Shown in pieces: positions 1-13,496 of a stretch of DNA of 64,000 nucleotides. Under the pieces are notes generated by a model. The model made no database searches and was not told where the DNA came from. It saw only the letters and a program-made list of their open reading frames with translations. The stretch spans positions 9,492,505 to 9,556,504 of the forward strand of contig LS997565.1 of NCBI GenBank assembly GCA_000469685.2, given 5' to 3'. Position 1 is the first letter of the stretch; each line of letters opens with the position of its first letter. The position numbers and the translations under genes are program-made. This DNA comes from Haemonchus contortus (taxonomy: Eukaryota > Nematoda > Chromadorea > Rhabditida > Trichostrongylidae).

Positions 1-219
1 TTAACTGAATATCTTCTTCAGAGAAGAACTTCGCGCTGGAGAGCAATGTGATTTAGAAAACTTAAAAACCCCATATTTCCATCTTGGAGAGTTTTTGAGG
101 CTTTGTAATTGCTCATTATAAAAAGCGAATGATAGAGGAGGTCCTGATTTCGTCCAGGGTACGCGCTAACATCCTTCAATGGTTTACCGGTAATTGAGTT
201 CATTCCATGGAAGGCAATT

Positions 220-1370
220 CGTACTTTTCTTTTAACATTCTTATGAAAAATATTTCTTGAGGAAAGTAAGCTGATCACTTGTAGTTAGCTTTTAGTGTGG
301 GTTTTTTTACTTATTTTTTTTTCTTTTTCACAAAATCTTCATGGAGCGAGTTGAATGTTTGAATCACCGTACCTGTGCCGTAGCGGGATTTTCGACGTAA
401 GACACGTAGATGCAGTCCAAATCATAGAGACATTCTTTAGCACATTCGTCAAAGCTGGTATGCACGACTTCATATTTTACCTCTCCTTGAAATGGTTCCC
501 TTGTTTGGTAAAACGTGCACGTGAGCGACATTTTTGCCTGAAAACATCATGTTCTGAGTTCAGAATCGGTTGTTTCTAATCCCCTCCCCTTTCTGCCGAG
601 CTTCCAGATTCGTATTGTTGCTAAAATGCTGTTGATACGGAAAGGCTTCTGAAACCTGAAGCAGAAGCACCGCCACAAGCGACGAGCATCCTGGTTGATT
701 GCTTGAGAGCAGCCATACTGTAAGAATAACCCAAATTCGAAGAGGATAGAATAGATAGAACGAAAGACAGCGATTTTCATAAACTGGGAATGAAACCGTT
801 TCGGCTTCTGATATTTTCTGCTGCCCAGTTTGGTGACGAAGGGATGGCCTGCGTAGAATCCAAAGGATCCAGTCTTTATATTCCCCTACTGGTCAATGAA
901 CGGTTTCGAATGCTTAGCAACAGTCCATCTCAATTTACGGTCCACTTGCGTCGGCTATGAGGTGTGGGCCAATATAATAAGTAATCGAAGTCGAGTTTGA
1001 GTGATTCCAGCCTGAAGTTTAGTTGATTACCTCAGCGGGGAAGATTTCTGCAATATGCCACCCCTAGAAAGATACAACGAGGATCCTCATGAACGGCGCT
1101 GGTTGGTAGCTTTAAGTAATCCTGCTGGAAAAAGAATCTATCGCCACTATAAAACCACCCGATTGTAACCTCTGTTGCAGCTCGAAAAGCTCAGGCGTTT
1201 CCATCATGGTTTTAGAGAGAGGCGGTAGGTAGCCGCTGTCCCTGGGAGAAATGGTCATTTCAGGGCAGTTCGAAGATCTTCGACGCAAACTGAACGCTTA
1301 TTCGGATGGGATCACCGAATTACCTACAGGAGCATATGAAGGGACATGTTTCTTTGTTAGTTAATCATTT
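220..1370. repeat. Segmental duplication, unit 1 (partner about 5790-6960)
   Basis: Sequence around PAN_3 copy A recurs about 5.5 kb to the right around copy B. Similarity covers intron sequence below exon 2, exons 1-2, and about 650 bp of 5' flank. The flank includes a nearly identical stretch at 907-959 and 6497-6553, and matching blocks at 1140-1330 and 6700-6910. On the minus strand 1240-1110 and 6824-6670 also keep a similar reading (LQQR, then G(F/Y)I, then D.F..R). It may be an exon of a further duplicated gene that I cannot complete. Confidence 0.7.
373..716 (-). pseudogene. 5' part of secreted PAN_3/CW-domain gene, copy A, frameshifted and cut by window edge
   Basis: Two exons are visible. 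Exon 1 (716-656) starts with ATG directly behind a TTCTTACAG acceptor at 718, so the mRNA is probably trans-spliced. Exon 2 (537-373, 165 nt, phase 0 at both ends) starts after TTTTCAG, ends before GTACGG and codes the first half of a PAN_3/CW-like module, with the pattern SFDECAKECLYDLDC. The same exon in the downstream copy has identical length and about 75% identical residues. Odd point: the signal exon is 61 nt here against 60 nt in copy B. The extra G (GGCGG against GGCG) shifts the frame before exon 2, and the shifted frame hits TGA within exon 2. Removing it would give a hydrophobic ending like copy B. Either copy A is a recent pseudogene, it uses another start or donor, or this is an assembly error. 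Later exons lie beyond position 1. An ORF at 278-18 shares sequence with the copy B intron and is probably not coding. Confidence 0.55.
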
Positions 1371-1439
1371 CTTTATTGAAACGACCCTTGCTGGAGCATT
1401 CTATTAGCAATAGGGCTACTTCGGAACACTCCTTTATTG

Positions 1440-1800
1440 CATTGGTGCGACAGACGCGGTTGCGGATCGGAGGTACTTATAAAGAAGTATCCGCTGGAGC
1501 TCAGTGATGTCAATCTCAATATTCCCTTGTTCATTCATTCCGCGTCATCATGTTCTCGGTCTTGTTGAATTGCAGCTAGAGTCCGAACATTGCCAAATGG
1601 TCGAACCAGGCTTGCACCTGTTGATCAACTACCTTCTTTTCTTCACAAGCCAGCATTCCGACGTCGGCATGAAGAAGCGTCCGCAGCGCTGGGTTACGAT
1701 GATCTCGTCTAACGGATTCCAACTGATGACAACGAATAGTAGCGTGAGGGAGTAGAACCTTGGTGTACCCCGACGGAGATGACAAATGACGACGAGGTGA
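1440..1800 (-). mobile_element. Relic of an RTE-type non-LTR retrotransposon (reverse transcriptase fragment)
   Basis: The minus-strand translation reads, with stops and frame changes, as the palm and post-palm part of an RTE-clade reverse transcriptase. It shows a degraded LLHADVGMLACE (family form L.YADDvmL), QQVQAWFDHLAMFGL, LQFNKTE, then NEQGNIEIDITEL in a shifted frame and KYLRS. The order and spacing fit the family. It is a dead fragment; no 5' part or endonuclease domain was seen nearby. Confidence 0.6.
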
Positions 1801-2950
1801 ATGCTGCTACTTCCACTTTACTCGTTGGATTCGAGTACAGTATGCGCACCTACTCAACCAGCTGTTCAGAAACTCCTTGCTATCGCAGAATGTACTATAG
1901 GGCTTCACGCGAGACGCGATCTAAGGTTCCCTCTAGGTCTAGGAAAGCGAATTGTGCTAGTTTCATTTTCTCATTTTTCATTTTTCCTTTTTTCCTTTTT
2001 GCTTTTCAGCAAGAGGGCAGGGCATGTATTGTGCCGGTGATGTTGTAATCGGATGGAAAACTGTGCCGGTTGATAGAGAACTGGATGACCTCCCGGATAC
2101 AGCGTTTCACAATTCGTTTTGAGATCTTCCTAGAGTGCAAGGGCAGGCGAATCTTGCGATAGCTCATGCAGTCCGCGGGAGCCCTTCTTCTTCGAGAAAA
2201 TAGTGGTACCCTGTTGACCGGGTGCCAGATTCGAGCAGGATATCATCTGCCCAGTACTTCCGACCAGTTGCCTTGCCAGCCGTCATCGTCTTCCGAGCTA
2301 TTCCCGTTTCCTCCGCTGTTATCTTTTGGACGTGACCGTTTGCGACGAGAGCGCGAGGTAGAGGCGGGTAGAGGAATGCTATTGTTGAAATACTCTTGAA
2401 GTACTCTAGCTCCCCAATTTTTATTTGCAATTGATTTTTTGTTTTGTTTTGCTTGTTTCGCTCGGATTTACAGTGGATAATTGCTACCATACCTAAGAAA
2501 CGTGCATATGGTACCACATAGCTGCTAAGGGGTCCGTCCATACTTTCGAAAATGCTCTGAGAAAGTGGTGTGTCGAAACCTAACCTGTTATAAGTAAAAG
2601 GTGCCTAACATAGGGGATATCCAGCTCTCGATTCCTTATTGTGCTGTGTTGTGCTGACAATGATGCCTAAGAAACGTGCATATGGTACCACATAGCTTTC
2701 AGCTAGGCGATCTGATAGACCTTGCTTTCTCTTTGGAATACTATCATACACTGTCACGTTACTAACTACTTGCCTTACCTAACTTCATGTATGTTTGCTT
2801 CAGCAACGTACGCTTGTGTGATCCGATCCAGTGAACTTTTTGCGATAGCGTACCAACCGGTGTGTTCAAAAAACAAATAGACAAGAGACATTATTTATTC
2901 TTCCAAATCAAGCAGTCTACAATTTCCGCAGTACATGTGGAATCTATCTC
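1801..2950. other. Intergenic stretch with a 32-bp direct repeat
   Basis: No convincing exon was found. The one structure that stands out is a direct repeat of 32 bp at 2492-2523 and 2666-2697. A T-rich run lies at 1960-2005. Short ORFs here lack splice context and family resemblance. Confidence 0.5.
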
Positions 2951-3111
2951 TTTATTCCGTTAGGAACTCAATAGTTTAAGAAATATTAACTACAACAAGT
3001 CGAAAGCGAGGAAAGGGTTAGAGAGACATCCAAATTCGCCATACGCCCCTTAGTTTAACCCAGCAATGATCCTGTAACCCAACTAATCAGCATGTCCGCT
3101 GCATCGAAAAT

Positions 3112-6100
3112 TCAGTAACAATCAGTTTTCCAAGGCCATAACGTGTTACTAACTTCTGTTTCGATATAGCCTGGAGGTGGCTTGTCTAAATAGACGAAGT
3201 CGTAATAATCCTTGTGCTTATATTCACGGATGTACTTAGTGACCCAGCATGTTTTAATTCCGCTGGGATAGTAGCAGTATAGTGGAAATACAGTCATAGA
3301 CGTGTAGGTATAACCGGTTTTGTTGTATTCTGCACCGAAGTAAAAGCGTAGATAGTCTGAAAAGTGATCGTTTCCCATCACTTGTTCGAAGTCTTATTTT
3401 CGGAGGCGATGGTGATAAATAAGGAGAAGAAATGGTTGCTGAGACTACTCTCTGAGACAAACCTGTGGCCCTTATATGGATAGCACAAGGGATGATGCCG
3501 GGTCGAAAAATCGCTGAGATATGGTGCGATTTGGGCCCCAAAACCGGCCAGGCCGCCCAGAAGCGGACGAGCGCTATTGGGGCAGAGAGTTGCCTAATTC
3601 ACACCAGGACGCACACGTTGAACGCAAGCGGATTCCTGCAGCCAGCTATACACGATGGCACACACACATTTGGACAACTCATCTACCTCCTCAGTTCATG
3701 CAACTTTTGCCGTCATGCCTCGTCCAACAGCTAATTTTGCTTCGTCTTCAGAGCCTTTCATTTCGCTCAAAGGGGTGGAGGTGGTGTGGTGGCAAGTAGG
3801 GCACATCTCAACGCATGGTCTCGGGTTCGAGTTCCGGATCTCTATCCGTCTAAGCCGACCAAGCCATTCATCCTCCGGGGTAGGATAATTGGTATCGGAC
3901 CCGTCTGGGAGGATAAAAGCCGAGTTGTACATCGGCTAGCCACCTCAATTCATGATAGAGGCCACATACGTATTCAGAAATTCTTTACGAGTCTTAATGG
4001 AATTTGAATGTGGAAGTTGAATGTGCACATCATTCGACGAGCTTGATGAACGTCCCAAGACTTTATCCTTTTAACCTTTTTATTCCTCTGAATACGCCAT
4101 TCGTTTTCTGATCCAAGTTTGCACTATTAGGGACTATCACATCCATTATTCGTCTAAAATCAGATGTCCCAAAGTAACCGTGAACTGTACTTTAAAGTGT
4201 TGCCATCATATAGATGTAGTCAATATTGTAACGATAAGGGTGGGCTTTTCTGCACTGTGACGTTCCTACACTTTCCAAGTTTGAATGCTTGAAGTGCGAG
4301 TCCCTATTGCAATTCCTCCTGGAATCTTCACGTGGAATCTCCAGTGGAAACAAGCCTACTGATAGACTTCTGCTCAATTGAAGGGTAGCCGATGAGAGCT
4401 TCTACCGCTGGGCTACGCTCAACATAGCACGTTTTGGGAATCTTTGGTATGTGAACCTGAACAGTCTGTTGGGCGGCCTAATGACCAAATACTGTAAAGG
4501 GATGAATACAGTACGCTCTTTCCGTGTGATCCCACTAGGCCAGGTCCACCTGCTCTTAATGATCCTTAAGCTCCCACCGCTATGCTATTGTTACCCAATT
4601 TCGCTCAGACAAGCAACAATGTCAACATCGTGGAGCATTGAGCAGCTATCTGGCATTCGTTCGTGAAACTCACAATCACGAGTAAGGAAAGGCGCTCCAT
4701 TTTGCTTCTGAGAGGCATGCCCAAGACAAGTTCACCACCACCTTGCCCTGACGCTTTCCGGTTCCCATGACTAACGAGCCAATATGTTTTTGGAAAAGAG
4801 CAGAAACTCTTAAACGAGTTTGTTCAACCAACCTCCACGATTAAAGACTGGAACTGAACGGCAAACTTCGAGCTCTCCCACGAAGTGTATACTGAAAAAA
4901 TGAAATGACATCATTAGAAACTATTGCCTAGTCAATTCCAACTCAAAAACTCACCTACAGTTCTGTGAATAGCCCAGCATTGGCGAGGTTTCGGAAGTCG
5001 AGTAGGCATGAAATCCTTTTTCATTCACATAGACGTACACTGTAAATGTTGGCAAACCCCCAGTACACTGAGATTCTTCAATTAGAAGGGTTTTCGGAGC
5101 TGTAATTTTCTTGTACTGTTGTGCAGCAGCGCCTCGTACAACGTTGCCGCACGTCAAATTTGACTCCGTCCTGTCGATTCTGAACAGTTTGTCGTCCACG
5201 AAAGTTGTATTCGTGCTGGACATATAAATACTGCATATTACACCCTGAAAAACGTGAGATTGAATGGTCAAAATAGGTCCAGTACAGAGCAATCCCTTGG
5301 GAAAACAGCAACACCCATGAAATCTATTCGTTCGCCCGCCTTCCGTCCCCCCCTCCTTCGTTATCTAGCAGAATGACCTATCGGTGAGTTACAGGAGTGC
5401 CGTGGCGATTGGAAATGCAGAATGAAAAAGCTTGGAGATGGTCCAGCTCGGAAGAAATCCTTTCAAAAGTGGCTTCCCTCTCACTAACCATTACGTAAGA
5501 GCAATTGGCATACGGGGAGAAAGGAGCGAAAGAATCAAACTCCCAGCTCTTCATAAGATCATTATCGACTTTTCTTCTGTAGAAATAGAATTTCTCCATC
5601 CAAAACGTGCCTAACTTATCCTATTAGGCCATCAGGCCTTCAAGTAGGAGCAGAAACAAAAGGCGAGTCTCCAATTTTTCGACGGACATTTCTTCCCTCG
5701 GAGCCAACATTCCGCCCGCAAGAGAGCTCAGCGACTTGGGAGGCTTAGAGAACCTTATATTTCCCTCTCGTGATAGTCTTTTGAGAATTGAGTTCTTTCC
5801 ATGAAAGGGAAATCGTATCTTCTCGCTATCGCTTATTCTGGAAAACTGCTCAGAGGTAAAGCGATCTGACCACTTGCAGGCAGGATCATTCCGAGCTTTT
5901 TCTCATATTTTTTTTTTACAATCTACATAGAATTGGTTAAATGTTCGGATCACCACACCTCTGCCGTCTCGGAATTCTCGACATAGGACACGTAGATGCA
6001 GTCCAAATCGTAGAGGCATTGTTTAGCACATTCGTTAAAGCTGTTCTGCATGACTTCATATTTCACCTCTCCTTGAAATGGTTCCCTTGTTTGGTAAAAC

Positions 6101-6303
6101 GTGTACGAAAGCATCAGTTTTACCTGAAAACATCATATTCTGGATTTGAAAACCGTTGTTCTAATCTCCCCTTCCCCATCCTCCCAGATTCCCAAATTCA
6201 TACTGTTGCTGAAAAGTTGCTGATACGAAAAATCTTCTGAAACCTGAAACAGAATCACGCCACAAACCACGAGGATCCTCTTTGATTGCTTGAGAGTAGC
6301 CAT
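3112..6303 (-). CDS. Secreted PAN_3/CW-domain protein, copy B, five exons, 272 aa
   Basis: Exons: 6303-6244, 6123-5959, 5244-4955, 4891-4833, 3356-3112 (60+165+290+59+245 = 819 nt, in frame to TGA). All junctions are GT/AG and phases match (0, 0, 2, 1). Exon 1 codes a signal peptide with core RILVVCGVILF. Exons 2-3 (about residues 21-115) make a PAN_3 (CW)-type module, with NECAKQCLYDLDC, then a CSIYM strand and FRID, the usual C...C spacing of this nematode family. The C-terminal part (residues about 116-272) is cysteine- and tyrosine-rich (SQNC, KTCW, ending TDCY) and I do not recognise it. Proteins of this type are secreted and expanded in nematodes; some are induced by infection, but their molecular role is unknown. 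AATAAA occurs at 2956-2951 on this strand. One cysteine present in copy A exon 2 (LTCTF) is tyrosine here (LSYTF). The domain name rests on pattern recognition, not on a search. Confidence 0.75.
3520..4200. repeat. Dispersed repeat interrupted by a SINE
   Basis: The parts at 3520-3745 and 4050-4200 resemble 56565-56905 in the same order. Shared blocks are CCCCAAAACCGGC against CCCCATAACCGGC, CAGCCAGCTATACACGATGG against CAACCAGCTGTATGCAATGG, and a shared end reading CGTGAACTGT. The middle (about 3770-4047) is a SINE that the other copy lacks, so the SINE went into an older repeat. It partly overlaps the upstream intron 4 of PAN_3 gene B. Confidence 0.55.
3770..4047 (+). mobile_element. tRNA-derived SINE, copy 1
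   Basis: The head reads GGAGGTGGTGTGGTGGCAA, then CTCGGGTTCGAGTTCCGG, which match the A-box and B-box of an RNA polymerase III promoter in a tRNA-like region. The body (TATCGGACCCGTCTGGGAGG, then GTACATCGGCTAGCCACC) is shared with the copies at 16019, 20742 and 26052. Confidence 0.7.
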
Positions 6304-6960
6304 ACTGTAAAAAAATCGAATTTGAAGAGATCAGAGTAAATGGAAGGAAAGACTCAGTGGCTTTCATAAAATGAGACTAAAACCGTTGTGGTTTCTGATA
6401 TTTTCAGCTGCCCAGGTCAGTGCCGGAGAGTTGGTCTGTAAAGGTCTATGTGGGAAGGATTCTTTCTTTATATCCCACTTACTGGTCATTGAACCATTGC
6501 AGATGCTTAGCAACAGTCCATCTCAATTTACGGTTCACTTGGGTCGGCTATGAGGCGTCGACCACTTTGTCAAGTAAGAGAAGCGAGATGGAGTGATTGT
6601 TGTCTGAGTTCCAGCTAACCACCTAAAGACTATGAGAGGTGCTGGCTAGCAGCGAGCACATTTACTGTACAGAAGATTTCAGCGGTCCGACCGTAAAAGA
6701 AATCTAACGTCGCTATATAGCCGTCCAGTTGTGACCTTTGTTGCAACTTAAAACGGTCTAGCGCTCCTTTTATGGTTTCAGATGGAACATGTGGGTAGCC
6801 CTCGTCCTTGAACCAAATAGTCATTTTGAGACAGTTCAGAGGTCTTGAGGTCTTGGAGACTGACTGAACGCTTCTCTGAGCGGAGTGTTCAATTACCTAC
6901 AGAGCCTATGATGGGGCTGAGTTGTCAATTAATCATTTCACTACTGGAGCGGCCTTTTCT
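5790..6960. repeat. Segmental duplication, unit 2 (partner about 220-1370)
   Basis: Second unit of the duplication. It carries the intact signal-peptide and PAN_3 exons of copy B plus 5' flank. Overall divergence is moderate, so the event is not very recent. The exons and a flank block about 200 bp upstream of the start codon are the best kept parts. Confidence 0.7.
6304..6318 (-). promoter_or_regulatory. Probable spliced-leader trans-splice acceptor of PAN_3 gene copy B
   Basis: On the minus strand a T-rich tract ends in TTTTTTTACAG and is followed by a single T and then the ATG at 6303. The same arrangement (TTCTTACAG, T, ATG) precedes the copy A start at 716. No upstream coding exon is visible. 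In nematodes this is the usual layout of an SL1 acceptor, and it supports the chosen start. Trans-splicing itself is inferred. Confidence 0.55.
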
Positions 6961-8403
6961 GGGAAGAATCCACACAGCGTCTTCACAACCTGGAAGGGCG
7001 CCTTGAAAAGGCTGTGGAGGAGAATGTTTCGTAACATCTTGGCACTTTTGTATAGAGAAGTTAACGCTTTCTGCAACCTGGCATCATCAAGGACCTCCTC
7101 AGTCTATAGGGCATCGAAGAAGAACCCTGTTTGTTGGCAATTCCAAAATCGTGAAAATTTCAAGAAAAAAAATCCTCTGTTGACTGTTCATAAACCAGGA
7201 AGATTCCTCTTGACGTTACAATGTGCTTTTGTGCAGTGTATTGCTGATTTATTGTATCTTGTCATGTCTAATCATTGATTTGTGCTTCCCTGTGACTCAA
7301 CTGGAATGAGAACATAAGTCACAAAGATGTAAACTCAGTCTCACTTCCGAATATCATGACATTCCTCCTTTTCTTCCGAAAACTCCATCCTCCACGCCCC
7401 TCTAAGTGTCCTCCAAGATTGCCATCCCGCATCTTGATCATAACACTAATGGAATCCTATCTAATCTCACAACCTGAGATTGAATTTACGTGAGTATCCT
7501 CGGCCAATTTATGTCTCTCACTTGGGCACTTATGAAAAAACTAATGAAAAGGAGGAGGGCGGTGATCCAGGTGGTAGTTCTACCCACATTGGCATGCGTC
7601 CCTTCACAGAAGTTGAGCTGATTACAGAATCACTCCATACTGATGAATTCGTTATCCTACAGAACCCGAATGCCTCCGAAAATGCCGACTTTCAAGGGGC
7701 GAAGTTCAAAGGACGGCGACGCTTGCTTACTGCACACTTGACCCTGACATAAGTGTAGCTGTGGGCGGAGCATCAGGGTGATAGTGGCACGATTCCGGGC
7801 GGTTACTGCCTGTGTCGCTGTGTCCGACACGTATCGATGATGTCGCGTCTTCTACTAATTTCTTTTCTTCTTGCTTTAGCCAGTTGCAGTATTTACCACC
7901 GAAAATTCGGTCATCATCGTCAGCATGTGAGATCGTGAGTTCTTGGAAGGATATCAATTTTAAGTACTGCTTCGGGAACCCTGCTAGACAGGATTAGATG
8001 TAGACTGGGAAGGGCTCTTCCTCGCATTTAGACAAGGTGGTTGTGTTCTAATACCGCTTCTTCTTGCTAAAGATCGATTCCTTCGATCGCTCGGTTTATT
8101 CCCTTGGTCCACTAGAACTAGTACTTTGGTAGAAGTCCAGGAGGTCCTATGTGTAGAAATGGAATCTTCTCGTACCACCCTCACCCCTGATTGCGATGCA
8201 CAGCTGATAGAATTGACAAAAATGTGGTTTCGAGCGGTTCCAGTTAAGCATGACCACGTGTTTCTCTCGTCTTGCAGCAGTAGGCAGTAGGCGTAAAAAT
8301 GTTTTCGACCCTCTCTGAAAGTGACACCTGTCGCTTTCCTTGTGACCAAGCAAAAGTCGAGGATCAGGCCGATTCGTGACCAACAGAAAATTCCTCATTC
8401 CAG
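6960..8403. other. Upstream region of the aspartic protease gene; signal-peptide exon not found
   Basis: The first visible protease exon starts at 8404 in phase needing two bases from an upstream exon. I searched this interval for an ATG followed by a hydrophobic stretch and a phase-2 donor and found none that convinced me. The ORFs here (6922-7278, 7480-7752) have no family resemblance. The signal exon may be very short, use a poor donor, or lie further left. Confidence 0.4.
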
Positions 8404-12008
<3,605 letters not shown>

Positions 12009-12313
12009 AAAAAGTATCACATCTAACTAGTTCTATATGGGTTTCAGAAAAGGGTCTGTCTGGAACCGTTCTAAACGGAAAAAAAAAGTTGGGGATCGTG
12101 ATTTAAAAACTTTTCATTCACTCAGACTCTTGGGCTGCAGATCACTTTGGCCCCCAAGATTGCATAGAAAAAATTAACCCGCCCTACTTTAGGTTTATAA
12201 CTACTACAAAGCAGAAGAAGACGACGACGACTTCTTTTTCTAAGAATCAGAAGACTTGTATGTTTAATACCTTTTACCTGTTACGTGTACATTTCAACAG
12301 GTTTTGTCATTGA

Positions 12314-12319
12314 AATAAA
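12314..12319 (+). terminator. Candidate poly(A) signal of apr-1
   Basis: AATAAA about 305 bases after the apr-1 stop codon. No closer AATAAA was noticed. The distance is long for a nematode 3' UTR, so a variant hexamer nearer the stop could be used instead. Confidence 0.4.
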
Positions 12320-13496
12320 ATGTTTCCATTACTCTTAATTTCAATATTTACTGTAAAATCGAAATGGACCTCGGGTAAAAGGCATGCGTGATGTGGTTGA
12401 ATGGTAGGCAAGTGCCAGGAGTGAAAAAAACGTTCATCTCTGCCTAAGTCACAGAAGCAAAACTAGAGCTTTGAATACGACCGTTCTCAGACGGAAGTTC
12501 GCTGCAGGACCACAGGGAAATCCAGTGGCTGTATAGGGGCAACATACCAGAAGCGGTACCCCGAAAGTTATAAATTTTGCCCTCGTCATGCCCTTATCAA
12601 AAGAGGATGACGCTTCCGGTTCTACTCCCTCTACACACAGAATTTTCGTGTGGTCCTGCAGCATGCTCCTTCGCATGATGAAATGAAAGAGGTTCGGTCC
12701 TTCACTGGGAAAGGTTTTGATGGCATCAAAGAAACGGACGCTGCGAAGTGACTGACTGTTAATCTTCCCGTTCATGCCTTCACCTTCACGGTGGCTTGAA
12801 ATGAAGCGGTACTTCACCAAAGAGAAACAGCTTCATAAATGGCAAGAAAGCCTTTGAAATACTACGCCGAAAAAGAAAGTCGTGCTTGTTAGAGCATATC
12901 AACTTCTCCTCAACTTACGAGCGAAAATTGAATGTGTGGCGCGTCTCGGAGTGACTCTCTTTGCAATTCATTGTTAAACACATAAGCAAAGTGGGTTCAG
13001 AAGCTGGTACATCAGTAGATATGATAGAGGGGATCACAGTAACTGAGCTCACGGAAATTACGCTCGCTCCCTGCATAGGGTGGCTACCAGGGGTCCGTTT
13101 CTGGAGTTCTGAAGGAGCTTTTTCTGAGTCAAAGCCTATTGAGACATTCCTTAGGTTTCTAGCAATAAGTCACTTTGCATTCATTCTCTTTACATTCAAC
13201 TTAATCATTGAAATATTTATATATAGATTATAAAAGAAAAGGAACAAGGAAAAGCGTTTTAATAGCATCAAATTGCACATAAATCTTTGTTTCACAGCGA
13301 AAGACAACAAGGAACCCGTCTTATTAAAGTGCAGAAGTAAAAGAACCTAATGGAGGAGGCTAGCAGCACCGACCGTTAACGGAAGCATTCAAGCGAGCAA
13401 AAGATGGACACCGCCTGGTATAGTCATGAAAAGATCGTAGAGGATGGATGACTGTGAAAAGAATGATGAAATGAGGAAATCCTCAGGAATTCATCT
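12320..13496. other. Intergenic region between two converging genes
   Basis: It separates the 3' ends of apr-1 (plus) and the PAN/ZP gene (minus). No exon, repeat or RNA gene could be supported. ORFs at 12449-12820 and 12961-13233 show neither splice context nor family resemblance. Confidence 0.5.

Noticed and set aside
18..278. Third exon of PAN_3 copy A
   Set aside because: The corresponding segment of copy B (about 5640-5870) would need a different phase and, in the verified gene B model, lies in the intron between 5959 and 5244.
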